DNA from: Chloroflexota bacterium
GTDB taxonomy: Bacteria > Chloroflexota > Anaerolineae > Promineifilales > Promineifilaceae
Assembly: GCA_014584575.1 (NCBI GenBank)
Contig: JACTMP010000032.1
Location: 1 to 64,000 of the forward strand
DNA length: 64,000 nt
Reading direction: 5' to 3'
In this document: one piece after another, positions 8,314-15,647 of the stretch
How the letters are laid out: every line of letters begins with the position of its first letter
Numbering within the stretch: position 1 is the stretch's first letter
Notes under the pieces: model-generated
The model's input: only the letters and a program-made list of their open reading frames with translations
Told to the model about the DNA's origin: nothing
The model's database searches: none
Program-made: the position numbers and the translations under genes

Positions 8314-8423
8314 ATGCTCCAAGAATAACCAAACATTTTAGCTAAAGTATAAGCTGTTTAACCGATTGAAACAAGATAGCCTTCTATCTGATCAAATTAA
8401 GCGCCAGGCGTCACAAATTTTCC

Positions 8424-8452
8424 TTGACGTGCCTGGGGGAGAGTGCTATGCT
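8424..8452 (+). promoter_or_regulatory. promoter of the pheS leader
   Basis: TTGACG (8424-8429) and TATGCT (8447-8452) are separated by exactly 17 nt. Transcription would start near 8459, only about 3 nt before the leader-peptide ATG at 8462, so the leader would be translated from an almost leaderless RNA. The tyrS leader promoter has the same -35 and the same spacing. Confidence 0.75.
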
Positions 8453-8461
8453 TTGCCCACT

Positions 8462-8542
8462 ATGAAGGGTAAACGATTTTTTGGCTTCTTTTTTATGTGC
8501 CCCACCCGCGCCGTGTTTGCGCAGGAGCGTGGTTCTGCCTGA
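8462..8542 (+). CDS. Phe-rich leader peptide of the pheST operon
   Basis: The 26-codon frame starts MKGKRFFGFFFM and ends at TGA 8540-8542. Five of residues 6-11 are Phe (TTT TTT GGC TTC TTT TTT). The pattern resembles the enterobacterial pheM and pheL leader peptides, which stall ribosomes when charged tRNA-Phe is scarce. An intrinsic terminator begins 26 nt after the stop and pheS follows. The segment CACCCGCG (8503-8510), just after the Phe run, can pair with CGCGGTG (8574-8580) in the terminator's 5' arm, giving a plausible antiterminator. The mechanism is inferred by analogy; the Phe run, promoter and terminator are directly visible. Confidence 0.8.
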   Translation: MKGKRFFGFFFMCPTRAVFAQERGSA

Positions 8543-8568
8543 AAAGAAGCAGCAGACCGAATTTCCTG

Positions 8569-8597
8569 AAAGACGCGGTGCAGCCCGCGTCTTTTTT
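8569..8597 (+). terminator. intrinsic terminator/attenuator ahead of pheS
   Basis: AAAGACGCGG (8569-8578) and CCGCGTCTTT (8585-8594) form a perfect 10-bp stem with a 6-nt loop, followed by six Ts. It lies between the Phe-rich leader and pheS with no other gene to terminate, which is the position expected for an attenuator. Confidence 0.85.
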
Positions 8598-8634
8598 GTT
8601 GGTCAGGCAAGGCAACGGTAAGATTAAGAGGATA

Positions 8635-8871
8635 ATCAAAGATTTCGCAGATTACGCAGATGGAAATTTCAAGAGCACGTAGCACGAGGGATCCGGAAAC
8701 CTATCAGATCATTGGTGCGGCGATGGTTGTGCATCGGGAATTGGGCCATGGCTTTCTCAAGGCCACCAACTTCAATAGAGGTCTCTTACTCAATTTTGGC
8801 GCTGAGTCTTTGCAATACGAAAGGTTATCCAATAAATGGCAACAATCTGCGCAATCTGCGCAATCTTTGAT
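8635..8871. repeat. 27-bp terminal-inverted-repeat-like arms around a GxxExxY remnant
   Basis: The arms at 8635-8661 and 8845-8871 are reverse complements at 25 of 27 positions. Each contains two or three copies of the word CGCAGATT. They enclose the coding remnant described below. The layout resembles a small non-autonomous element. Confidence 0.7.
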
Positions 8872-8887
8872 AAAAAATCAGAGATGA
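8660..8887 (+). pseudogene. GxxExxY-family protein remnant with internal deletion
   Basis: The 75-codon frame starts with the family's N-terminus (ETYQIIGAAMVVHRELGHGFL) and jumps directly to its C-terminal strand (KATNFNRGLLLNFGAESLQYERL). The roughly 70-80 residues between, including the GxxExxY motif that names the family and the PD-(D/E)xK core, are missing, although the frame is kept. The protein cannot be a functional nuclease-fold protein. It sits within inverted repeats, inside the pheS leader transcript, between attenuator and pheS. Confidence 0.75.
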
Positions 8888-8898
8888 GGAAATGAAAC

Positions 8899-9924
8899 AT
8901 GCTGGAAGAATTGGAAACGTTATACAGGGAAGCATTGGCGAAGTTGGAACAGGTGGAAAACACGGCCGTACTCGAAACCTGGTACCATGACACCCTTGGC
9001 CGCAAGGGGGCCGTCTATCTGCTGACACGCCAGGTGGGGCAGATGGACCCCGCCACCCGCCCGGCATTCGGCAAGCGGCTCAACGAGGTGAAGAGTGACT
9101 TGCAGGCGGCGTATGACGGCCGTCTGGCTGCCCTCAAAACCGCCGAACTGGAAGCCGCCATTGCCGGTTCCGCGCTCGATGTGACGCTACCGGGACGGCC
9201 GTTGCCCACCGGCGGCCTGCACATCATCACCCAAACCCTGCGCGACACCTACCGCATCTTCGGCGACATGGGCTTCCAGGTCTACCGCTCACCCGACGTA
9301 GACACTGACGCCAATAACTTTGAACTGCTCAACTTCCCGCCCCACCACCCGGCGCGGGAGATGCAAGACAGCTTCTATACCACCAAACCAGACGTCATCT
9401 TGCGCACCCACACCAGCGCCGGGCAAATCCGCGCCATGCAGGAGTATTACCCCGAACCCGTGCGCGTCATCCTGCCCGGCATGTGTTACCGCAACGAGCA
9501 AATCACCACCCGCAGCAGCATCCAGTTCACCCAGGTGGAAGGGTTGGCCGTGGGCCACAACATCAGCATGGCTGACCTGAAAGGCACGCTGACCGAATTT
9601 GCCCGGCGCATGTTTGGTGTCAATCGCCAGACCCGCTTCCGCGCCAGCTACTTCCCCTTCACCGAACCCAGCGCGGAGATGGACATCACCTGCTTCCTGT
9701 GTGAAGCAAAGGGCTGCCAGGTGTGCAAATATACCGGCTGGCTGGAAATTTTGGGCAGCGGCATGGTACACCCCAACGTGCTGCGCAACGGCGGCTATGA
9801 CCCCGAAATCTACACTGGCTTCGCCTTTGGTATGGGGCCGGAACGCATCGCCATGCTCAAATACGGCATTGATGACATTCGCCAGTTCTGGGGCAATGAC
9901 CTCAGGTTTTTGCAACAGTTCTAA
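8899..9924 (+). CDS. pheS: phenylalanyl-tRNA synthetase alpha subunit
   Basis: The 341-aa protein charges tRNA-Phe together with PheT. It has the N-terminal coiled coil (LEELETLYREALAKLEQV), the class II core with motif 2 (VILPGMCYRNEQITTRSSIQFTQVEG) and motif 3 (GFAFGMGPERIAMLKYGIDDIR). Near residues 260-275 it has CFLCEAKGCQVCK, a four-Cys knuckle found in some PheS proteins that may bind zinc. Length is normal for the family. The AGAGATGAGGAAATGAAAC stretch gives a GAGG-type ribosome-binding site. Expression is probably controlled by the Phe leader upstream. Confidence 0.97.
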   Translation: MLEELETLYREALAKLEQVENTAVLETWYHDTLGRKGAVYLLTRQVGQMDPATRPAFGKRLNEVKSDLQAAYDGRLAALKTAELEAAIAGSALDVTLPGRPLPTGGLHIITQTLRDTYRIFGDMGFQVYRSPDVDTDANNFELLNFPPHHPAREMQDSFYTTKPDVILRTHTSAGQIRAMQEYYPEPVRVILPGMCYRNEQITTRSSIQFTQVEGLAVGHNISMADLKGTLTEFARRMFGVNRQTRFRASYFPFTEPSAEMDITCFLCEAKGCQVCKYTGWLEILGSGMVHPNVLRNGGYDPEIYTGFAFGMGPERIAMLKYGIDDIRQFWGNDLRFLQQF

Positions 9925-9929
9925 TAACC

Positions 9930-10001
9930 AATCTCCTAATCTCTCAATCTCCTAATCACGAGGTTGAGAGATTGGGAGATTGAGAGATTGGGAGATTTTT
10001 T
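9930..10001 (+). terminator. hairpin between pheS and pheT carrying the pheT ribosome-binding site
   Basis: The arms at 9930-9957 and 9970-9997 pair at all but two positions, and those two are G-U in RNA. Both arms repeat the words AATCTCC/GGAGATT. A T-run follows at 9996-10001. The 3' arm contains GGGAG (9990-9994), the only Shine-Dalgarno candidate for the pheT ATG at 10004. The element could therefore both attenuate transcription and hide the pheT ribosome-binding site. Confidence 0.6.
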
Positions 10002-10003
10002 CC

Positions 10004-12529
10004 ATGCTTGTACCACTATCCTGGCTCAAAGATTTTGTAACCATAGACCGCCCGGTGGCCGAGGTTGACCGCATCCTCACCAATGCCGGGCTGGAAGTGA
10101 AAACGATTGAATTCATCGGCATCCCCGGCGCAGACCTGGTGTGGGATCGTGACCTGATTGTATTGGGACACATCCTCAAGGTGGAGCAGCACCCCAACGC
10201 GGACAAGCTGGTGCTGGCCACGGTGGATTATGGGGCCGATGCGCCCGAAGTGGTGGTCACCGGTGCGCCCAATCTATTTGAATTTGTGGGGCAGGGCGAC
10301 ATCAGCGCAATGGGACTGTATTCGCCGTTGGCGTTGGAAGGGGCGGAACTGTACGATGGGCACAAAGACGGCCGTAGCAAAATGAAGCTGAAGGGACGGC
10401 CGTTGCGCGGCATCCACAACCGCTGCATGGTCTGTTCCGAAAAAGAGTTGGGCATCAGCGACGAACACGAAGGCATCATCCTCATGGTCAGGGACGAATG
10501 GTCGCCCGACTATGTGGCCGGAACACCACTGCAAGACGTACTCGGCGATGCTGTGCTGGAAATTGACATCATCCCCAACATCGCCCGCTGCACCTCCATG
10601 CTCGGTGTCGCCCGCGAATACGCCGCCCTCACCAACCAGCCGCTCCGCCCCCCCGACTACCACGTCGTCATGGACGGCCCGCCGGTTGAGGGCAACGTCA
10701 CCATCACCACCGACGAGCCGGAACTCAATCCCCGCTTCGTGGCCCTGGTGATCAACGGCATACAGCAAATCCCCAGTCCATACTGGATGCAATACCGGCT
10801 GCGGTTGGCCGGGATGCGCCCCATCAACGTCGTCGTGGACATCAGCAACTATGTCATGTTGGAAATGGGCCAGCCCAACCACGCCTTCGACTACGACTTC
10901 CTGCGCCGGCGCGCCAATGAGTATGCACCGAATGGCCCCATCCACATCCACACCCGCCTGCCCCAACCCGGCGAAACGCTGACCACGCTGGACGACAAAG
11001 TTCACAAACTACCGCCGCACGCCATCCTGGTCACAGACCCCCTGAGCAACCTCAGCCTGGGCGGTATCATGGGCGGCTTGGACAGCGAAATCAAGCCGGA
11101 AACAGAAAACGTGCTGCTAGAGGCGGCCGCCTGGAACTTCATCAACATTCGCCGCACGGCCAACGCCCTGGGCATTCACAGCGACGCCGCCTTTCGTTTC
11201 AGCCGGGGTGTACACCCCAGCCAGGCGCTTTTGGGGGCCAAACGCGCCGCCGAATTGATGCGGCGGCTGGCAGGCGGCGTAGTTGCTCAGGGTATTGTGG
11301 ATTATTACCCCAACCCGCCGCAGCCGGTGACAGTGCCGTTGAAATACGACTATGCCCGGCGGTTGAGCGGGCTGGATTTGTCCGGCGAGGCGATGGCCGA
11401 CCTGCTGCGCCGTCTGGAATTTGCGGTGATGGTGGCTGCCGATCACCTCGTCGCCACTGTGCCCGACCACCGGTTAGATATTGAAGGGCCACATGACCTG
11501 GTGGAGGAGATTTGCCGCGTGTACGGCTATGACAATATCCCCAACACCATCCTTTCTGACCCTTTGCCGCCGCAGCGAGGCAACCCCAAGTTGGAACAGG
11601 AGGAGCGCATCAAGGACATCCTGGTGCAGGCCGGTTTGCAGGAATTGATCACCTTCCGTCTGACCTCGCCCGCGTATGAGGCAAAGCTGCTGCCGGGGAG
11701 CGAGGGAGATGCACGGCCGTATGTCAGCCTCACCAATCCCAACTCCGCCGAACGGGCCGTGATGCGCCACTCGCTGCTGGCTTCCGTGCTGGAAATTGCT
11801 GCCCACAACAGCCGCTATCAGGATCGCATTGCCATTTTTGAGGTCGGCCCCATCTTCATTGAAGATGAAGAGGAGATTTTGCCCACCGAGCAAACGCGGC
11901 TCTCATTGACGCTCACGGGGCAGCGCGGCATTTCCGGCTGGCAGGCCGCTGACGCCGGGCAGTATGACTTCTACGACCTCAAGGGCGTCCTGGAAACGTT
12001 ATTCCGTGAACTGCACGTGCCTATCAACTATGAAGCGGCGCAGCATCCATCTTACCGTCCGGGGCGCACGGCGCGGCTGCTGCTGAATGGGCAGCAAATT
12101 GGCATGTTGGGCGAACTGCACCCCCTGGTGGCGGAGCGGTTGGATTTGCACATTGAACGCGACCAGCCGGTGCTGGCGGCGGATATTGATCTGGACATGC
12201 TCATCCCGCACATTCCGCCCTACTACCAATATGCGCCCATTTCACCTTACCCGCCCATTGAGGAGGATCTGGCGGTGGTGGTGGATGTGGGGGTCACGGC
12301 CGTGACCGTTGAAGAGACGATCCGTCAGGCCGGCGGGCAGTTGCTCAAGGATGTGCGCCTGTTTGATGTGTACGAAGGAGAACAATTGGGCAAAGGCAAA
12401 CGCAGTCTGGCCTACCATCTCACCTTCCAATCCCCGGACAAAACGCTCAATGACAAAGCCGTCGCCAAACAACGCCAGCGCATTATCGCCACATTGGCGC
12501 AGCGGCTGAACGCGCGCATCCGCGAGTGA
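10004..12529 (+). CDS. pheT: phenylalanyl-tRNA synthetase beta subunit
   Basis: The 841-aa protein is of full length. It has the N-terminal MLVPLSWLKDFV start, an EMAP-like tRNA-binding domain (residues about 45-160) with the typical CMVCSEKELGISDEHEGI segment, the B3/B4 editing region, the B5 domain and catalytic-like core, and a C-terminal FDX-ACB anticodon-binding domain (from about 745, APISPYPPIEEDLAVVVDV). I start it at ATG 10004; a frame open from 9980 would begin inside the hairpin. It follows pheS by 79 nt, and its ribosome-binding site lies in the hairpin's 3' arm. Confidence 0.97.
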   Translation: MLVPLSWLKDFVTIDRPVAEVDRILTNAGLEVKTIEFIGIPGADLVWDRDLIVLGHILKVEQHPNADKLVLATVDYGADAPEVVVTGAPNLFEFVGQGDISAMGLYSPLALEGAELYDGHKDGRSKMKLKGRPLRGIHNRCMVCSEKELGISDEHEGIILMVRDEWSPDYVAGTPLQDVLGDAVLEIDIIPNIARCTSMLGVAREYAALTNQPLRPPDYHVVMDGPPVEGNVTITTDEPELNPRFVALVINGIQQIPSPYWMQYRLRLAGMRPINVVVDISNYVMLEMGQPNHAFDYDFLRRRANEYAPNGPIHIHTRLPQPGETLTTLDDKVHKLPPHAILVTDPLSNLSLGGIMGGLDSEIKPETENVLLEAAAWNFINIRRTANALGIHSDAAFRFSRGVHPSQALLGAKRAAELMRRLAGGVVAQGIVDYYPNPPQPVTVPLKYDYARRLSGLDLSGEAMADLLRRLEFAVMVAADHLVATVPDHRLDIEGPHDLVEEICRVYGYDNIPNTILSDPLPPQRGNPKLEQEERIKDILVQAGLQELITFRLTSPAYEAKLLPGSEGDARPYVSLTNPNSAERAVMRHSLLASVLEIAAHNSRYQDRIAIFEVGPIFIEDEEEILPTEQTRLSLTLTGQRGISGWQAADAGQYDFYDLKGVLETLFRELHVPINYEAAQHPSYRPGRTARLLLNGQQIGMLGELHPLVAERLDLHIERDQPVLAADIDLDMLIPHIPPYYQYAPISPYPPIEEDLAVVVDVGVTAVTVEETIRQAGGQLLKDVRLFDVYEGEQLGKGKRSLAYHLTFQSPDKTLNDKAVAKQRQRIIATLAQRLNARIRE

Positions 12530-13115
12530 GCAGGTGAGCAGGTGGAGGGGTGAGAGGGTGAGGTGCGAAGGGAAAGTTGATTGGGTATGGGTGAGGTGGT
12601 TGGAAGGGCAAACCCTTTTCTGATCGCCTTGCTCTGATTATGTCAGGAGGAGAGCATGAGCAAGATCATTCGGTCGCACAAGGAGTTAGAGGTTTATAAG
12701 CGGGCATTTATGGCGGCAATGGAGATTTTTCAGGTGTCGCAAAAGTTTCCCAAAGAAGAGGTCTATTCACTGACCGATCAAATCCGGCGGTCATCACGTT
12801 CTGTTTGCTCTAACCTGGCAGAAGCATGGCGCAAACGGCGCTATGAAGCAGCATTCATCAGCAAACTATCCGATTCTGAAATGGAAGCAGCGGAGACGCA
12901 AGTATGGTTAGATTTCGCCGTTGAATGTGGTTATCTGGATGCAAAAGAAGCGGCCAAACTTTATCAGGTTTATGATGGAATTCTGGCCACACTGGTAGGC
13001 ATGATCCACAACGCCGATTCCTGGGTCTTACCAACCAAACGACCATCTCCAAACAAATAACCCGGCCAGGTATTCACTCCCTCACCCCTCCACCTGCTCA
13101 CCCCCTCACCTGCTC
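12528..13115. repeat. short-word inverted repeat split by a four-helix-bundle gene
   Basis: The left arm (12528-12563, words GAGCAGGTG and GAGGGGTGAG) begins in the pheT stop. The right arm (13077-13115) ends immediately before the acyltransferase ATG and is its reverse complement apart from one inserted word. Between them sits a complete four-helix-bundle gene. The simplest reading is an intergenic palindrome interrupted by an insertion. Confidence 0.65.
12656..13060 (+). CDS. four-helix-bundle protein (S23/IVP family)
   Basis: The 134-aa protein matches the four-helix-bundle family first seen in 23S rRNA intervening sequences. Visible features are HKELEVYKRAFMAAMEIF, QIRRSSRSVCSNLAEAWRKRRY with the conserved SSRSVCSNLAE helix, SKLSDSEMEAAETQVWLDFAVECGYL, and a helical end. 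The function of the family is not established. The members often behave as movable cargo between genes. This copy has a strong AGGAGGAGAG ribosome-binding site and lies inside an inverted repeat (12528-13115), consistent with later insertion. It contains no ACGGCCGT octamer. Confidence 0.85.
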   Translation: MSKIIRSHKELEVYKRAFMAAMEIFQVSQKFPKEEVYSLTDQIRRSSRSVCSNLAEAWRKRRYEAAFISKLSDSEMEAAETQVWLDFAVECGYLDAKEAAKLYQVYDGILATLVGMIHNADSWVLPTKRPSPNK

Positions 13116-13829
13116 ATGAAATTCCTTACCCGCCTGCTTGCCTACCTCATCGGCTATCCACTGTTTCATACGGTGATGAAAATTCGGGTAGTGGGGCGGG
13201 AGAATTTGCCACCGAAGGGGGAGCCGCTGATTCTGATTTGCAATCATTTTAGCTGGTTTGAGGTGCCGCTGTTGATTGGCAGGCTGCCGTATAAGATTGT
13301 GATTTTGGGGTCGGCGGAGGTGTGGCAGCATCCGGTGGGCAAGTGGCTGGCGTGGGCGTTTGACGGTATCTCCATCCACCGTGGGCAGGTAGACCGGGGG
13401 CCGCTGAAGCGGGCGCTGGCGGTGTTAGCTGATGGGGGAGTGTTGGGTATTTTTCCAGAGGGGGGGATTGATCCGGGATTACGGCCGTTAACCGATGCCG
13501 GTATCAACGTGGCTGGCCTGCCCGGACAAACGGCGCGGATTCCCGGCGTACTCATCCAGGCCAGACCTGGAGCGGCGTATCTGGCAGTGAAAAGTGGGGC
13601 GCGGGTGCTGCCAACGGCCGTGACCGGCGCCGAGTATGTCTGGCAAAACCTGCGCCGCTGGCGGCGCACCCCTGTCACCCTGCACATCGGCGCCCCCTTT
13701 GGCCCGCTCACCGTTGACCCCCACCTGAAAAACACCGCCAAGCGCGCCGCCATTAACGCCTGTGGTGACGAGATGATGCGCCACATTGCCACCCTCCTCC
13801 CCCCCGACCAGCGCGGCTATTACGCTTAA
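13116..13829 (+). CDS. PlsC-like lysophospholipid acyltransferase
   Basis: The 237-aa protein resembles 1-acylglycerol-3-phosphate acyltransferases, which make phosphatidic acid at the membrane. It has an N-terminal hydrophobic anchor (FLTRLLAYLIGYPLF), the NHFSWFE motif and the FPEGG motif. The first motif is normally H-x4-D; here the acidic residue is Glu, a conservative but unusual change. The ATG follows directly on the C-rich repeat arm, so no Shine-Dalgarno is present. The substrate is unknown. Confidence 0.85.
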   Translation: MKFLTRLLAYLIGYPLFHTVMKIRVVGRENLPPKGEPLILICNHFSWFEVPLLIGRLPYKIVILGSAEVWQHPVGKWLAWAFDGISIHRGQVDRGPLKRALAVLADGGVLGIFPEGGIDPGLRPLTDAGINVAGLPGQTARIPGVLIQARPGAAYLAVKSGARVLPTAVTGAEYVWQNLRRWRRTPVTLHIGAPFGPLTVDPHLKNTAKRAAINACGDEMMRHIATLLPPDQRGYYA

Positions 13830-13844
13830 TCAATCTCTTGTTTG

Positions 13845-14084
13845 TCAAATCCTATCATAATCCTCAGGTTCCACATCGGGCGCCTTAGCCAGCACCGCCA
13901 AAAGTTTTTCCCGGCTCCCACGTTTTGCCCGTTCTTCGAGATACCCTATTGCTTGCAGGGCTGCCACCTTTTCCGCCAGGGCTAACATGACAAACTGATT
14001 CATAGAAACGCCTTCTTCTTCAGCCAATTCCCGCACCTGATTATGCAGTGATTTTGGAATCCTTACACTCAACACGTTACTCAT
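13845..14084 (-). CDS. ribbon-helix-helix antitoxin
   Basis: The 79-aa protein begins with an Arc/HicB/CopG-type ribbon-helix-helix (VLSVRIPKSLHNQVRELAEE then EGVSMNQFVMLALAEKVAAL) and ends in a charged tail. It lies downstream of a PIN toxin gene, overlapping it by 4 nt (14081-14084). Its likely roles are toxin neutralisation and operon repression. Toxin-first order is less common than antitoxin-first but is known for this PIN class. Confidence 0.8.
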   Translation of the reverse strand: MSNVLSVRIPKSLHNQVRELAEEEGVSMNQFVMLALAEKVAALQAIGYLEERAKRGSREKLLAVLAKAPDVEPEDYDRI

Positions 14085-14515
14085 AATATGACTCCTATCG
14101 CTTGCAAGAATGTTTTGGGGTCTGACACCTTTATGCCAAACTGTTCTACTCCCGCAAAATCCTTTTGGTTATAGGTGATAATGTAATCGCTCTGAGCCGC
14201 TACAGCCAGGTCTAAAATGAACTCATCTTTTTGATCCGGCAAGAAAGGGCGCCAACGAAAGTGTATTCTTTCATGGTGCTTAGAAAGGGCACAAAACGCA
14301 TCAACCAAATCTTCAACATCGTCTTGACTCAAACCTAAAGTTGCTCTGTTTCTGGTTAGAACTTCTTCATATTCCAGAATAAGTGGGATGGAAATATGGA
14401 CTTCAAACAAGCCGGTTCCAATGAGAGAAATGAGCCTGGCGGACGCTCCTTGCCGGGAACGTTGTGCAGAAATCACTATGTTGGTATCAATGACAATCTT
14501 TGGTTGCTTCACCAT
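14081..14515 (-). CDS. PIN-domain toxin (COG1569-type)
   Basis: The 144-aa protein has the PIN pattern: IVIDTNIVISAQRS at the N-terminus with the catalytic Asp, ISIPLILEYEEVL with an acidic residue, and DQKDEFILDLAVAAQSDYIITYNQKDF at the C-terminus. The spacing resembles the putative-toxin PIN family paired with RHH antitoxins. It would act as a ribonuclease. It is transcribed before its antitoxin with a 4-nt overlap. Confidence 0.85.
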   Translation of the reverse strand: MVKQPKIVIDTNIVISAQRSRQGASARLISLIGTGLFEVHISIPLILEYEEVLTRNRATLGLSQDDVEDLVDAFCALSKHHERIHFRWRPFLPDQKDEFILDLAVAAQSDYIITYNQKDFAGVEQFGIKVSDPKTFLQAIGVIL

Positions 14516-14556
14516 GATATTGTATCTAATGGTATATATGCAATCAATGGTGAATG

Positions 14557-15450
14557 CTAATGGACAAATTCACCAATTCGGCCGATGGCCTGGCGGCTTT
14601 CAGGGATGAGGGCGGCCAGGGCGTGCCAGACGTGTACCATGCCCGGCCACACTTCCAGGGTTACGTCCACACCGTCGGCGCGGGCGCGGGCCGCCAGGCG
14701 CGTAGCGTCGTCCAGCAAAATTTCGTTTTCGCCCACCTGAATGAGCAGGCGGGGCAACCCAGCCAACGAGGCGTAGTGCGGAGAGATGAGCGGGTGGGTC
14801 AGGTCACGGCCGTTCCCATACCAGGCAGCATACCGGGCTAACAGTTCCGGCGTCAACAGCACATCCACCTGCCTTTTGCCGGTCATCGAGTCGCCTGTCC
14901 CGGCCAGATCGGTCCAGGGGGAGATGCACACGGCCGTGCCCGGCAGCCGCTCCTTTGCATCACGCAACGCCAGCAATGCCGCCAGCGCCAGCCCACCGCC
15001 TGCCGAATCCCCCATAATGGTCAGGTCATCCGGCTGGTATCCTTCGGCCAGCAGCCAGCGATAGGCAGCCACCGCATCATCAACTGCCGCCGGGAAGGGA
15101 TGCTCCGGGGCCAGGCGGTAATCGAGCAGCAGCACCCGACACTGCGCGGCGCGAGCCACATACCCGCCTAAAAAGCGATGCGAGCGGGCGGAACCCAGGC
15201 AGTAAGCGCCGCCATGCAGATAGAGGATGGCATGGCCGTCTACTGCATCTGCCGGGATCACCCATTCCGCCGCCAGCGAGCCAATTGTCACCGACTCCGC
15301 CCGGCAGTCGGCGGGCAGCCTGGCCCGCGTCCCCAGCTTTTCCATGCTGCGTCGCGTTTCGGCTATATCCTCATGCAGCCGCACGGCCGTTTGCTTTTGC
15401 AGCCGCCCCGCCAACAACCACCACATCAATCGAAATTGCCAGCTTGCCAT
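14557..15450 (-). CDS. alpha/beta hydrolase, hormone-sensitive-lipase type
   Basis: The 297-aa protein has the HSL-family oxyanion motif in AILYLHGGAYCLGSARSH, the nucleophile elbow GDSAGGGLAL, and a C-terminal His in VWPGMVHVWHALA. It is predicted to hydrolyse short-chain esters; the natural substrate is unknown. I place the start at ATG 15450 (MASWQFRLMWWLLAGRLQ). A longer frame opening near 15510 would run into the tRNA gene. An N-terminal hydrophobic stretch suggests loose membrane association. Confidence 0.85.
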   Translation of the reverse strand: MASWQFRLMWWLLAGRLQKQTAVRLHEDIAETRRSMEKLGTRARLPADCRAESVTIGSLAAEWVIPADAVDGHAILYLHGGAYCLGSARSHRFLGGYVARAAQCRVLLLDYRLAPEHPFPAAVDDAVAAYRWLLAEGYQPDDLTIMGDSAGGGLALAALLALRDAKERLPGTAVCISPWTDLAGTGDSMTGKRQVDVLLTPELLARYAAWYGNGRDLTHPLISPHYASLAGLPRLLIQVGENEILLDDATRLAARARADGVDVTLEVWPGMVHVWHALAALIPESRQAIGRIGEFVH

Positions 15451-15501
15451 GCAACACCTCAAAAAAAAACCACCCCTGATGGGATGGCTTCTGGTTCCTG
15501 A

Positions 15502-15575
15502 TGGCGCCAACTGGATTTGAACCAGTGACCTAGGGCTTATGAGTCCCCCGCTCTGACCAACTGAGCTATGGCGCC
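15502..15575 (-). tRNA. tRNA with CAT anticodon (Ile2 or elongator Met)
   Basis: On the minus strand the sequence folds as a tRNA. The acceptor stem is GGCGCCA/TGGCGCC, the D arm GCTC...GAGC, the anticodon loop CTCATAA, and the T arm ACTGG-TTCAAAT-CCAGT. The discriminator is A, and CCA is not encoded. The anticodon arm with A at position 31 and the T arm resemble bacterial tRNA-Ile2, whose CAT anticodon is lysidine-modified. Elongator Met remains possible. Confidence 0.9.
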
Positions 15576-15610
15576 TTCTTAAGCGGCGGGAATTATAACG
15601 AACAACACGG

Positions 15611-15647
15611 GCGGCGACAAATGAGGCATCACCTCATTTATCGCCGC
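15611..15647 (-). terminator. hairpin at the end of the GT2 gene
   Basis: Arms 15611-15626 and 15632-15647 pair at 15 of 16 positions with a 5-nt loop. The GT2 stop codon (15634-15636) lies in the stem. It probably ends the GT2 transcript, though no T-run follows. Confidence 0.5.

Noticed and set aside
8448-8465. Five-codon frame MLCPL with a good GGGGGAGA upstream, overlapping the Phe leader start as ATGA
   Set aside because: The likely promoter places the transcription start near 8459, after this ATG, and the GGGGGAGA lies in the promoter spacer. A coupled mini-ORF is possible only if transcription starts further upstream.
10274-11005. 243-codon open frame on the minus strand of pheT
   Set aside because: It is antisense to a fully conserved synthetase gene, has His/Val/Asp-rich low-complexity composition and no ribosome-binding site. 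It is a by-product of high GC.
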